Shown here one piece after another: positions 45,101 through 60,100 of a stretch of DNA of 64,000 bases (position 1 is the stretch's first letter; each line of letters begins with the position of its first letter). A program made the translations under genes and the position numbers. Source of the DNA: Sclerurus mexicanus. Taxonomy: Eukaryota > Chordata > Aves > Passeriformes > Furnariidae. The notes under the pieces were generated by a model. The model made no database searches. It was not told the origin of the DNA and was given only the letters and a program-made list of their open reading frames with translations. Location of the stretch: assembly GCA_013396755.1 (NCBI GenBank), contig VWZF01003703.1:1795541-1859540 (forward strand). Reading direction: 5' to 3'.

Positions 45101-48100
45101 AAAGTACTGGAAGCTTCTTAGAGCAACAGGAAAGCACAAGGTGCTGAGGTCTCGGAAAATTCCCGTGGCAGGGAGTGAAAACCTGATTTCTTTATTGTTT
45201 TCTGCCCCTATTCCCTGGCTCTGCTTCATTACACAGCTGGAAGTTCAGTGATATATAAGATTCTCTTGAAGTTTTTTAATCAATTTTAAGTAATACCCAT
45301 AATTTCACTTTATTTTTATAATGACTACATGAATTTTTTGAATGACTACTTACCCTTCTCATCAGCTTTGTCCTTTACTGCCAGGGTGTCATTGCTCAGA
45401 GATACTGTCTGGGCATTTAAAGTGTCTGTTCTCATGCCTGGGTACTTCGGAGAGGAAATTAATCTCCCTTCATAGGAATATAAATAAAGTCCTCCACCAT
45501 CTACAAGAAGAAAATGCCTACAAAAAACAAACAACAAACAACAGCAAAAAGAAATAAGAATCACTAAATAATATAGAAAAACATGAAGATATTTTCAACA
45601 ATGTGAAGGGAATTGTTTAACATTCCACAACTTTCCAGTTCAACCACATCAAGCCTGTTGATATTCTGGAAGTTCTGTATGGAAAAGTTCCCTTTTAATG
45701 TATTATCTCTTTCCAGAAGAAATATTTATCATCTGAAATATTGATTATTTTAAAATATTTGTTCTGCTTCTAATTATATGAGAAATATATTAGAAACAGA
45801 AAATATATATTTCTAATGTTTCAACTCGTGCTTATGTCATATGTTCCCATCTAATCTATATTATATATATGATATTTACATTATGTTCCCATCTAACAAT
45901 GAGCATTCCAAGAAGTCACAAAAGGCACCTTTCTGCTTGTAAAATCAGACTAACTGTTCCTTCCTTCAGGTCAAAGATCAGGGGGGTGTTCCAGTTCTTG
46001 GTACTGAAAATGAAGAAAAATCAGCATTAAACCCACTGATCTTCACATTGCAAATACAAAGCTGGATTCACTAAGCAAATCATGGGCATTTTAATCAGCT
46101 CATAGTCCCAAATAAGCTTTTAAAACAGCATTTAGGAAGCCCAGGAACACTGACAACCACATAACATGATGCAGCAACATTTATGCCTTCATTTTTGCAT
46201 GCCTTCACCCCAGGAGCAGCTGACCCAGGACTCTCAGCAAACAGCAAACTCATATTTATAGGAAATAAACATTTTTTAAATAGTTCTCAACTGTTTTCCA
46301 GTGATCTGGAGGCTGGAGAACGCCCCTTTCTTGTGTGCTCTATTACAGGCTGCCTGTTCAGCATCAGTCAGCTCCCTGAGATGTCCCACCGAATATTTCA
46401 ATTAATTAAAAAGAAATCAATTCAAATCAATTACTGTACTTGCAGTGCAGTTTCTGCTGCTGTCTTACAACTGTCGGGTAAACCTGAAGGAGGTAATTTG
46501 AATTGACTTACGAAAACACATAACACTGCAGAGAAGTGGAAACCACCAAATATCCATGGTCCAAGGAGGCCTTAATTACCCTGTCCCGGAATTCCAAGGA
46601 ATCCACGGCATCGTTGATGACATTGTGCACCTGCAAAGGAAAGCTGAGGTTAAATACTGCCACGCTGGCTGAAAGGAAAACCAGGCAGTGAAACACATTA
46701 TTTCTTAGGGAGAAAGTCATCTGGATGTTTGGGAATTGCCATTTTAAGACTCAGTGCTCAGCTGCTGGTAATTTGCATATTTGAAATAAAACATTTCAAC
46801 AATCCCATCACAACAATGCAGTGATATCCAGGATTTGGAGGAAGATGTGCTGCTGTGTAGATGTTGAAGAGCTAAAAACCTAAGGAGGCATCCTAAATAA
46901 CAAAGTGTCAGCTTTGTTTGTGGGGGTTTGTTGTTGGGGATTTTTGGTAGATGTCACCATTCTGAGGGTGGCAACTTCCTTTTGATTTTCTCCATTACAC
47001 AACCAATTGCAAAACAAGGACTGAACTCAATTATTCTCAAACCCTGGAAACCATTTCCACAGACACAATAATTGCTTTGTCCATAATTAACTTTGCTATT
47101 GCAGCACTCAGCAAAAAAATGCACCTACAACTTTTCTGTAGGCAGTGTTCTCCTACATAAATATATAAGAATAAAATCACTATAAAACCACTAAAATTAA
47201 AAAGTTAGTCCTAACTCAGGGCTGGCTTTACTTCCTCAGTTTGCATATTCAAATCCCCTGGAGGTCATTCCCAGAGTCCATCTGTTACGAGTCGATGTCT
47301 GGGAATGAAAGAAAAAGATGGGAATTTTACCTGCTAATTTGTGCTCTGTGTTCCCAGACACTGACTCACCATATCCCACTCTCTGCACCAAACCAAGCCA
47401 GCATTCCTGCTGTTCCAGCTTCTCCCAATTACATCCTCAACATGAAAAGAATCAAGAGCGAGAAGACATTCGAGGTCCTAATTAGGAATTTAGAAACTTG
47501 ACTTTAATACTGAAAACACAGGCCTGGTGTCCAATAGCAAATGTGCAGTGTGGAAAATCTGGAAGAATGGAATTCTTATATTATCCCAGTGTTCAGAGAG
47601 TGAATGCTGTGAGTCAGTGTCTGGGAACACAGGGGACAAATTAGGCTCAAAACTCCCCTCCTGCCTTAAAAACCAGCCCGCAGAGCTCCAAACTGCCATT
47701 TTACCTTCATGGTTCTCCTCTTAATTAACGTGATTTCAAAGTTCTTCCACTCCCAACGCTGCTCCACGACGTGGGCAAAGATGACATGGCCATTGCCACA
47801 GGCTCCAGCCAGCTGGGTGCCATCAGTGGACCAGGAAATGTTAAATATGCTGCCAGTGTTGGGCTTCTCCAGAGCATAAGACCACTGGAAAAAAGAGATA
47901 AAAGAGATTAAAGTTATTCTGTTTGTTTTTTAGAAACGGTTTCTTGCAATCAACAGACTTCCAGGGTTGGATTTTTTTTCAGATGCGTCAATAAACTAAG
48001 TTTTTACTCAGTCAGACTTATAAAAAAGGAAAACCATCAAGTAAAGCACAATTTCAAATCTCACAATAAACTGAAGTCCATTAGGTTTTCTACTCACAAT

Positions 48101-51100
48101 CCTCTCATTTATAAACCCAAGCAACCACTACATAAAATTAAGTCAATTAGTAGGAAACAATTATATTTTCTCTACTCTCTGTTGCTACTGAAGGGAAGGA
48201 TGTATTAAAAATCTCCTCCAGCAAAGAACTTTATTCTTAATTCTCCCAGTCTTCTGTACAAGACTCCCCTGAAGTTTCGACCCTCATTAATAAATCTGGG
48301 GCAAAAAGGGGAATTTTCAGACCAAGACACTTGTTTTCTATTTCCCACAACCCAGAAATACAGATCACACAAATCACTCCATACCTCTGAACAAATATTT
48401 CATTTTTGTGTCGTTCAGGGAAACAATTTTTAATGGAATTTTAGGAAGAAAATAAACCAGTTTTTAAAAAGCAAGTCTCATAACTCTGTACTGGAAAATT
48501 AAAAAAAGAATGTAGTAATGGAAGAACTACTTGAATATTCAAATATTGCTTTTGCACATGTGACAGATCCACCGAAGCTCTGACAGGACACATTTCCAAA
48601 AGAACTTCTATTTTTTTTTCAAACCATAAGCCTTTTGAAATACTCACTAAAATATTTCCAGATTACAACCTACGTTTTCTTTAAATAACAAAAATCTCAA
48701 GAGCCATTCAGAGCTTTATTTTCCCGTTCTTTTTGAAGCTCTCAGTGTAATTCCCACCACTCCAATGATTCATAGTCCCTGCAGATGTCTGGGACGTTTA
48801 TCATCTACATAAAATGTTACAATAAAAATCATTCAGCTCTCCATTTTTAAGATAGGAATAACTTTAAAAACTAGAGTAGTATTTCCTAAATACACTGAAT
48901 TTTTTTTTAATTATATGAATGTGACTACAGGAATGACTTTATGAATGTTGCTCCAACATTACCTGCAATGTTATATTTTTCCTGTGTCATAATTAACTGT
49001 TCACTGAATTCAATGAATTCTCTCAAATTGAACAAAACCAGGGGGTAGAAAAGTTTCATTATTTTAAATAAATACATCAAAGCAATAACTTGAGCTTCCC
49101 TTTTCTGATTGCACAATGTAGGAAAAATGAAGGACTACAGCCACTCAGTGCTGGGACTTCCTACTCAGTTCCCATTTATGGCTCCGGAGATGAGGGGAAA
49201 AATATTCCAATGAGCACATTCCCAGAACTCCATCCCAGGAACAGGGACAGTCTCCCACATCTGCAATGTTGGTGCTCCAAGACTCCTTAGGGAGGATCCA
49301 ATTAGTTATTTCTGGACTGAATGGAATCAATTCAGAATATTTTATTGTCTATATTAGCCAATATTCCCCGTATTTTATTAAGTTTTCCTAATATTTTTAA
49401 TAGGATTTCTAGGAAAATCAGGCACTCCATGGAGCAAGCCACAGAATACAAAAAGGTGTAAGAGAATCAGTTAAATATGCAAATATTCAAACTGCCAGGC
49501 TAGTAAATTCTATTCTAGTAAAACCCTATTACAATTCATTCTGTAACAGAAGAACTTTGTAGAATGTATACAATCATTTAAAAACATTAACTTGTGGATT
49601 TATGGAGATAATTGCTTTAATTACGAGCAAATTAACCATCACAGTGACGAGCTCAAGACAGAGGTCAATCAAAGGGCAAGATTTACTAGTGAGACATCAA
49701 TTTCTAGATGAACACTACCAGCAAAGAAATGTTCCCCAAGAGCAGCACAATCAGTGGGGAAAACAACCCCCACAAACCAAACCAAACCGATCCATCCCCA
49801 TCAAGTGTGAATTGATGGAACCAAACGCACCAGATGCACGGACACGCTCAGCGTTACTGACACAGATCTGCTGTCCCCGTGCCCTAAAATGACTCATGGC
49901 ACTTTTAAGGGCTTTTATCAATTCCCCCTCTCCAGGGCCCTGGGAAAGGAACCTGCCTTTGGAGCAGATGGGTATGGTCCTTTTTCCAAGATCCTTCTGT
50001 GGGAGTGGAGTGGGGAAGGAGGAAATCAGGGAATTTCAGTCATTCTTACCATCCCTTGCTGTGTAAATATTTTGACCTGCTCAGTAAAGTCAAGGGAAGC
50101 AGCAGAGCCACAGGAAATAGCTGACATAAATGAACTTTTTGAGCCCTCCATCCAAGTGATCAGATCCCGAAAAGCTGTGAAGGCTGAATATCCATCAACG
50201 TATCCAGTTTTACATTCCGACATTTATAGTTGAAAATTAAACCTGGTGCTCTCTGCGGGATTAATGAGCATTGGCATTAAGGGAGGCAACAAATCTCAAT
50301 ATTAAATATATTTTGTTTGGTATTTTGTAGGACATTATTATATATATATATAATTTCTAATGCAATAGGAACAAGAGTGATTTTTAAATGATGAAATAAA
50401 GCTTCTAAAGTTGCCATTAGATCTGCAATGTTCATTTTTACCACGAGAACAAGGTCAGCAGGTAGAAAGAAAACAAGCAAAGCACAGGGACTCCCAGAAC
50501 CTGGTGCAACTGTGCCCCAAACTGAGCTAGAGAAGAGTTAATAATATGGATATTTATTGTCCTGAGGGCTCCCTGGGGAGCAATTTGCCACCACAGCCCC
50601 ATTACATCAGGCACAATAAAAATGTCTGTGCTGACCAGTGAAGGGCAGGTCTGGTTCTCTTCAAACCCCCTCACTGCTGGGATGGGAATCGTGGCTCCTT
50701 TTGCCTCCATTCCAGCCAAGCTACTCCTTTAGGAACCATTCACACTCAGTGGCAGCCCGGGAACTCCCAGGAAAAATCAGGGATTGGGAGGGGAGAAGTT
50801 ATCACTGGGAGCTGATAAAGCAGCTGGCAGCAGCTACTGTTCATTTTTAATGTAATTAATATTCATTTTGGTGTTGTCTTTGTCTCTTTAAGAGTTGAGG
50901 AATAAACCAGGTAAAAGAAGCCCTAATTGTAAAAAAGAAATACACCTGTCTGCGTTAAAACTTCCAATAAAGTCCACATGCCTGTACAATAAATACTGAT
51001 TAAATACATGGATGATTCCACAATATCAGTTTAAAAATAATCTAAATGGATTAAATAAATATTCACATCCGGATTAAGTGAATTCTGATTAAAATATTAC

Positions 51101-54100
51101 TGGTTTTCAGCAAGGAGTTGCAGTCAGACTTAAATTATATAATATCACAACTACTAAGAAATGAGTTAAATGCTACAAACCAGCACATATGGAGCAGAAA
51201 AGAAATCGGATGTTTTCCTAGATTTTATCTAATTTTTCTTATTTGATCTAATATTTTCCCAGTATTTTTCCTCCCTTTCCACTGCCCCAGTTTCTGACAT
51301 GTTGGAGGCTAAATCTCTATCCTGAGTGCAAAATGCAGTTTGAATTGTTGGCCTCACCCACACAAGGGCATATTTATTTCAGTTTATGGCTCAGTGATCC
51401 CAGTCCTCAGAAAGGAGACATCAGATGATGGAAATTCTGCTCTCCAGCCTAACATCAAAGATATAAATGCATACAAAGTTTTTTAAAATTCTTAAAAAGT
51501 TAAATATCAAAACATTCTGAAATCAGAAAATTGAGACCATGCAAAAGAAAACTGCATTTGAGGACTTTTCCTGCAAGATAATTATAATGAAATTTTACTT
51601 ATAAACTTAGAATTGAATTCTACTTATATGCTGTCAGTGGAATATGAAGACTCAGAGATTTTATCCTCATTCCTCCTCTCAAATAATCTTTAAAGGCTCT
51701 TCTTCATGAATTTCAAATCCCTGGAACACCCAGTCCAAGCTCATGGGAAGGTGAACCAGGACCTACTAAGATGCCCAAAACACCACAGCAATTTTTGTCC
51801 CCAAAAGGAGCAACAAACACAAGAAAAGAGGTAGGAAATGAGCCCATAAAACTCCCCAAATTTTTTATACACTCCTCGCTTTTTACATTCATAATTACAA
51901 TTTATGAGTTTAAAAACTTGATATCTACATTTATATCTTTGGTCTAGGACTGCAATTTCCATCATCTGATGTCTCCTTTCTGAGGACTGGGATCACTGAG
52001 CCATAAACTGAAATAAATATGCCCTTGTGTGGGTGAGGCCAACAATTCAAACTGCATTTTGCACTCAGGACAGAGATTTAGCCTCCAATATGTCAGAAAC
52101 CGGGGCAGTGGAAAGGGAAGAAAGTATTAGAAAAGGTTTTAGATAAAATCAGAAAAATATTAGATTTCTTCTCTGCTCCATACATGAGCCTTCCAAGAGA
52201 TGCCTGTGAACTCTTTGTGCCTTTAAGGAAAAAAAAAGCTAAAGGGCTAAAAAATGACCAGAAAAAACTCAATGTGCTGAAAGGCAAAACAGTCTTTTGA
52301 TTTGATTTGACTTTTCCCTCTGGAAGCTCCCCCGCCAGACTCACCCCAGTTTTGTCGCAGAGGCGCAGGGTGTTGAAGGAGCCCACAGCAAACAGCTCCC
52401 CATCCAGAGCCCAGGCAACGCTCGTGATGGGATAGTCCTGGGGCTGGCAGCTGTACAGGGCACGGCCAAAGCTGTCCCACACCTGCACGGGAATCCAGAC
52501 ACCGGCATTTAGGGGGCGTTCATCCCACTGCTTCCGCTTACTTATTCCGTGTTCTCTCCCGGCCACAGGAGGGGCAGAAAGAAATCTCCAAGTTAGTTCA
52601 GTGGAACTGGGAAAAAAAATCACCCGAAGTGCAGTTCGCTTTTTATTAAAGGTTATTGCTAATCAATGCTGGTCTGTTTAATGGGGCAGATTTTGATTTG
52701 CTGTCGTGGCAAATGTCACAGTATTCTGTATGAAACATTTCCTCTAAATTGCCCCAAGTCTGTAAAGCGACCACAAAGTTTGTTCCCTTTGCACTCCTTT
52801 CCCAATAATAACAAGTTCCTCTCAAGATTTCCAGACCAAAGAGGTGTTTTTTTTTAAAACCAGCAGAATACCAGGAATCAATTCACAAAATAGTTTGATT
52901 TAATTTATTTGGGTATTCTTTAAAATTTATTTGGGGATTTTATTTATTTATCTGCAGTTTTTGAGTTTAATTGTGCATGTTTTATCACACACTTTGATGA
53001 CAGAACCAACACGTGACACACTTAAAAATAAGGTCCTGTTTAAGGGAAGAGACACAATAAGTGCTTTTTCTTTTGGATACAGAATATACCAACCCAAAAA
53101 GCTCCAAAGGGTTCACTGATAGGAAACACCAGCTTTATCTTCTTTGATATGTCATTACCTTTTCCAGTATAGGTCATAGCTGAGACTATTTCAAGCAATC
53201 ATTTCTATTTTTCTCCATATTTTCCTTTCACAGTTTGTTTCACTTGTATTTTAGCTACTTTTGTTCTGTTGTATTTAAAAAACATGGTAATTTTATGTTA
53301 TTACACAGAGCGAGAAATATTTATAAATAATATAACTTTCTCTTGAAAACTGGAAGACTCCTCATTTAATTTTGAGCTTCCAGGTACTATTAAACTTTAA
53401 AAAATTCTATCCCATAACTTTTTTGGTCATTTAGTTACAAAGTTAACCAGAACTCACCTTATATTTACAATCTTCGCCTGCAGAAAGAATCAGATCATTA
53501 ACTGAATTCCAGTCAGTTTTTAAAATCAGTCCATCGTGAGCTTTCCACTGAAATGGAAAAAAACCAAATTAAACACAGTCTGACGACTCCTGTTTTTAAT
53601 CTTTATCATTCCTTGACCTCGATGATCCTGGAGGTTTTGCCCAACCTTAATGATTCTCTGATTCAGCAGAACAACAAATTCAATAAAGCGAACAAGGCAG
53701 AATCTAAGCACACAAATCTGCACCCAAAAAGGGATTCTGCATCCTTCTTTACGAACTTCAATCGCAATTAAATTAATTAACCCCCTTCTTAGCGATACCT
53801 GCAAGACTTTAGCGTTTGGCTGAAGAGGTTTGATGATCAGCTGCTTCCCTGAGGTGTAGAGAACTTTCTCAGAGTCAGGTCCCCAGGCCACGGAGTACAC
53901 GGGGCTTCCTGGGGACACGGAGAACAAACGGCAACAAATAAAACCGGCCCCCAGATTTCACAGCTTTCTCCCTACTCATTCAAACTTTACGGACGGAAAA
54001 CTCCATTTTAAAATCACGCTGCAATTTTTAAATTGTCTTTTTTGAAAAACAGAAGAAAGCAAAAATTAGATGGCAGAAGAGCCAGGAAAAGAATATAAAC

Positions 54101-57100
54101 TGAAAAAAATCAGATTTGCCAACTATGCAAACATTTTATTTGAGAGGATTTGTCTCCTCTGAAGAATAATCGAAGTATTTTGCTATTTGATTCCTTGCAA
54201 ATACAACTAAGAAAGTGAAGTAAAGAGCATCTCCAAGGATGAAACTGAGCAAATGAATGAAAATGCTTCAAATAAACCATTTTTTAATATAACTTTAATT
54301 TACGGTAATAAAAAACCCCTAAGAAGCTTAAGAAATGCTCTGGCTCAGGAACATCTTTGCATGGGAATATGTTGATGAGCTTTAGATACTTAAGTGACTG
54401 AACTGCTCTAAGAACTATCCTAAAAATCTAACACCTTACCACTGAAGCCTTTGAATATTCTTTCTGTGCAAAAAATCTGATTTTATTACAGTTAAACTTG
54501 ATTTGAACTTCCAAATATTCAAACTCTAAACTGAGACCTGCTGTTGTTGCTGCTGAAAACGTTTGTATTTCATATATTTTCTTTCAGGAAGGCACTCATT
54601 TTATATTACTTAGAAATACACAGTTATGCAAGTTTTTTTTTTAGCTTGTCAACCATCACAGGAGACAACTCACAGAAACACACCACATAGAAATGAAGGA
54701 AATCTGGCTGTTTTCCTCCTGTTGAAAATGACATAAATTCTGTCACCAGCTGTAACAGAAATTCCAAATAAACTCCTTTATTTTTTGTCCTGATTTAACA
54801 ATCAGAAGACTTTTCTATTTAAACCAAATGTTTCCCTTTTTTATGCAGGCTGACTACTTAACCACAATTTCCAGGGCTTAACAGCAGGAGCTGAGTTAAC
54901 TCATTTCCTTCTGCACTTAACAAGGACTCGGTGGGGAAAACTCTGCCAGCGCTCTGGGAAGGAGAATTCCGTACAACAGACACACTGCAGTGAATGGTGA
55001 CCAACAGCTGCAGGAAGGAATATCCTGGGAGAGAGGCAGAAAAGGTGGGATTGGAAGAAGGAACACCCGATTCTTCCCGTCCCACAGGAGCCACAGCAGA
55101 AACTTTGGTAATTCCAGCTGTTTGGGTGACACTTCTGCCAGTGACAGCAGTAACACATTAACCCAGGGGCAGGGACACCTCCCACCAGCCCAGGCTGCTC
55201 CAAGCCCTGTCCAGTCTGGTCTTGGACACTTCCAGGCATGGGGAGCCCACAACCCCGCTGAGAAACCCTTCCCAGTGCCTTCAAGTCCTGAAGAAATATG
55301 TTCTTAGGAACAGCAGATGCCAAGTTCCATTTGAAGGAAAGGTGACAGCAACCACCTGCAGAAGTGGAAATGCACCTGAGGCAGATGCTTGTGCTGCCAG
55401 AGCCCTCTGCCTTCCCACAGGGTCTTCCGTTACTTTACACATCCTTTTCTTCACAGTTCTGTGGGAATCTCCAAAGGAACACAGAAATCCTGCCCTGGGA
55501 GGGTGGGCAGGCGCTGGCACAGGGTGCCCAGAGAAGCTGTGGCTGCCCCTGGATCCCTGGGAGTGTCCAAGGCCAGGCTGGATGGGGCTTGGAGCAACCT
55601 GGGCTGGTGGGAGGTGTCCCTGTTGGAGCAAGATGATCTTTAATGTCCCTTCCAACCCAAACCATTCCAGGATTCCATAATAATCTTGTGGGTTCCTAAC
55701 ATATCCTGAAGAAATTCATGAAGAGTAACCTCATCAAAATATATCAGCGCATTGTCTCAGCTGGAAGAGCAAATGCAACAGTTCAGTGTAAGGAGAAGGA
55801 GGAACAAAAGGAAAAATATTCAGGGAATCTAAGGATAAAGAAGTGGCTCAAGGAACAAACACAGCCACAAGAACAACACTACAGCAGGAGAGGCCACGGG
55901 GTCCCAGCAGTTCTAGAGGGATGCACAGCTGGAGTGGTCCATGTGGGAAAGGTAAAGAAGGGAAAAATGTATGGCCATGTTTTTGGAGTGAATAAAATCC
56001 AAAGAGAGGACAGGCAGGTGGACCTCGACCCAAAGAGAAGAGCCTGAAAATATACCTCTAATGCAAAGAGTGGGATGAGTTGAAAGAATGTTTGCAATGG
56101 GAATCCTTTCAGTTCTCAAGGAGATGATAAAGGAAGGGAAAAATGAGCTCAAACATGATGTATCTCCCTTAAAAACCCCCATAATTTCTGCAGAATCCTA
56201 CACTGCCCCCAGGGATGGCAGCAGCTCACAAAGGGGTCTGTGGGGTTCTCATTCTGTACATTCAGTGTAAAGGGGTTTGGGATCTGATCTCAAAAACACA
56301 AATAAAAGATGACGGTTGTTCCACGGGGACTCCACTGTCATATGGAAATTCATATTTACAACGGGAATAAACCTCTTCCTTTGTAACCTTTAGCAAATCT
56401 CAAATCAGCTCAATTAAGCACAAAACCCTTGAAAATGTATCAACTGGAAAACAGTAAAGATTGTGTGCTTCAATTTTACTTTTTTTCAAGAATTCTAGTT
56501 CAGTTGGCTTATCTTTCTCCACTGTAAGCATGAAAAACATTACATCTGCACGTGAACTTCCTTAAAAGAACTGCAATACACTTTCCATTCACTCCTGTGG
56601 TTAAGATGCCTTCCACAGGTTGAAAGAATTCAGATAACTTGTTTTAGAAAGAGATAAGGGGCTGACATTTAACCCAAGCCCAGGTGCATGTGGTTTCTTC
56701 AAAAATGTCACAGGGTCACGTGGTCTCAATGTATGAAGTCTGAAAAACAAAATTTAGCTCTCTATCTTCACTGAAGTAGCAGAGAATCCTTGGGGTGGAA
56801 CTGAGACTGCTGTCTAAAAATATTGCAATAAAACTGTTCACTTGAAGACTTCTAAGATTTTTTATGGTCTTATTGAATGCATTTCCCCCTGTACTCAACT
56901 ACGATTTACAATTAATTTTCATTAAGTTTATTTAGGTTTTAAGACCCTTAACCAGACCATCACGGTCAGATTTAGGGTCTGTTATTTTAAGTACATTTCA
57001 GAACAAGCCAAATTAAAAAGCTCTAATGGAACTTCAAGAAAATTATCTTACCTTGCTGAGCTAAAGTGGATCTCAGCATTCCACTTTTAGACCAGATTTT

Positions 57101-60100
57101 CACTTGGCCATCTTCACCAACTGAAAATTAGCAGAGAAATCATCAAATTCAATGCAATAATTAAGCCAAACATGGTGCTTGTATCTACCTAGGAAAGACA
57201 TGAGTAGAAATAAATCCAGGTCTTCTTACAGGTAAATACTTTTTATTTAGTCTTCCAAATACGCAAATAGAAAGCATATTGAGGAAAAAATACATCAGAT
57301 GGTGATTTTGTTATTATGAACAAGTCTCTTCTGTGACGCTGTGATTAAAAGCACAGATTTCCTGGTGTGCTCTCATATTTAAAATGGACAGCTCTGGCCC
57401 TGCAATTTAAGCCTCCCAGATCCCAATTAATGAGGAAAAAGGTGCTCCTACAAACTTAATGGAATTCTTCCATTCAAAGGTAATTCACTTACCACGTTTC
57501 AGGTTTTTACAGCTGGCCAACGTAGCTTTGGAGCGTTTAAAAAATGCAAAATGAAAAGTAGCTTTAAAATCTTTTTTGTGCCCATTTGATGCTGCAGAAA
57601 TAGAGCCAGACCAATATTTTTAGTGCTGCAGTATCAGTGATTTGCTCTTCTCCAAAGCAGAGCTGTGGTGTAAGAGCAGCTGTTGATATCCAAGTAAACC
57701 GGAAATAGTGATGAATTCCCACACTCCCAACAAGTGTCACGCAGTCGCAAAAAAAAACCCAAACCAACAAAATAAAGGATTCAAAAGGCCATTTTGCAAA
57801 GGCAATTTTGACTTTCCCTTTGGAGAAGCTCCTGAGGCAAAGCTGTCCCTAAAAAGAACAATATTTCTGTCCCTGTGGGATTTCAGAGGAACGTGCCAGC
57901 CAGAGTTCCTTGAAGCAGCATTTTCGAGTCAGACTGAGCCTGGAAATGAGCAGATCCAAAATTATCCTCAGTCCTGTGGGCTGAGCTGGAACTTGGCCAG
58001 AGGAATCAGCTGGCTCAGATCAACAGGAGGCTGCAGAGAACTCTGCCACCAACAAAAATCCCAGCAAGCAGTCGGTCGGGGAATTTCATTATTCCCCTTA
58101 GTCGAGAGAGAGGTTTTTGACAAAAAAAGGAACTAATTACCACAAGATTTAGGACAAAGAGAGTGTAGAAATGGAGGCATTGGGAGATCACTCTCCCAGC
58201 ACCAAGAGAGAGCATAGGCTGATAATTACACCACTCCTGGTAATTAAGGAAGAAAAGCACAGGAATATTCAAAATGCTCATGAGGTTTCAGTAGATTTTG
58301 TTAGCTAAAAAATCCCCAAATGTGGAGCGACAGAAATGTCCCAACTGAGCAGCCTTTCTTTGGAAAAAGATAGAAAAATAAATCAAGTGCTTTCCCTTCA
58401 GAAGTTCAGAACAGCCACAAAACCACCTAAGCGCTCTGATATTGAAACATTGACTTTCAAGTAGTAAATAGAAGACATTTAATAAAGAGGATTGCTGAAA
58501 AGGAGAAATGGTTTTACTAGATCTTCCATTAATTAAAATAGACATTAACCTATAATAGCACTAATTAGTGCAAAATTAACTTCTGTTAAAGAAGGTGATA
58601 ACAACCTCAGTGCTAAGACCAAAGAAAGCAACTTCCTATAAGTAACTTCATTTATATTGTTGAGTTTGTTTCCATTTTTAACCTTGTCACAGAATTTCAA
58701 GCAGTGTGTGAACACTTAAAAGACTCAGTTTTATTCATTCAAACTCAATGTAACTACAATTTAAACTGTGAAATTCAGGATTACATCTTCTTAAATATAC
58801 GTCAAGGATGAAATTATTTTTCCAAAACATTCCATTGCATTTAACACACAGAATAGTTAAATTCTACACTTTTTATGGAAAGCACTTACTTTAACCTAAT
58901 TTTAATACTGTGTGTTGTACTCCTACCTTTCTGATGGCATGTCAACTTCGAATCTTCGAATCCCATTAATGCACAAATGCTCACCTGTAACTAGTGCTGT
59001 TCCTTCATAATTCCACCTTCCTGCAAGGACAGCTCCACAATGTGCCTCCACACTCTTCTCCACTCTTCCTAACTTGGAAATCAAGTGGAACCTCCCTACA
59101 GAAAAGACATAAACAAAATATATAATTTATAAAAATTACATATATATGTGCATGTAATTATATATAATTATAAACAAAATTTAAATGAGATATAAAATAA
59201 TTATTAAATATATCCTAAATATATTATTCAACATATTATTAAATTATACACACTACAATAATAGATATGTTAAATTATTCCTTAAATTCTCTAACATCAC
59301 TTTATCATTACCTTCTGTTAAAAACACACCCACAAAGCAAGAACCCAACAAGAAAGCAAAGAACAAAACATACAACTGCTCACAGCTCTCTCACCCCAGA
59401 CAAACGAGCTCCTGCAGAACAGCCAGCCACTAGGCTGGATTTATTTTCCTTCTTTCTCTATCATTTTTTGTTTTATCCATTTACTTTTTTCACATGGCCC
59501 AAAGGTTTGCAGTTCCCTCTGGGGAGCTCCACGCGCGGAGCCCTTGGGTTGGTTTTGGGGGGGGTTTAAGATGCAACCACCATGTGAATCCAGTCAGTCC
59601 CAGGACACAGCTGGAACCACCCGAGCGGGCGCTGGCGAGGGAAGTGTTCCTGCCTGCCCCCTGGAGCTGCGATGGAAACTCAGAGCAGCCACAAACAAAG
59701 CCATTCGTGATTTCAACACAGGCACCAGGAAGTCTTTCTTTCCAAATGAGGGATGTTGCTGAAATCCAGGAAGATCAGATTTAAACTAGACCAAAGAGCA
59801 GACAAGGGAGGGCTTGGAAACATGTGGCAGAGCAAATACATGGCTTAGACCAGTCCAGTGATTCAAATTAACTACTTTAAAATCAAATTATTTTAATATT
59901 CTTCGATCTAACCTGCCAGCCAGTAAAGCACTAGAAGGAAGTTTCAGAGACAAACAGAACATTCCACCAACAACAAAGAAAACCAAATTAAAGTCAAGGA
60001 AAAGCATTCTGGTAGATCTGTCACTAACTCACCATAACCAACACCAGGGCTCTTCACAGGGTCAGCCAAATCAATACAATCACACGTTTCTTTTTACTTT

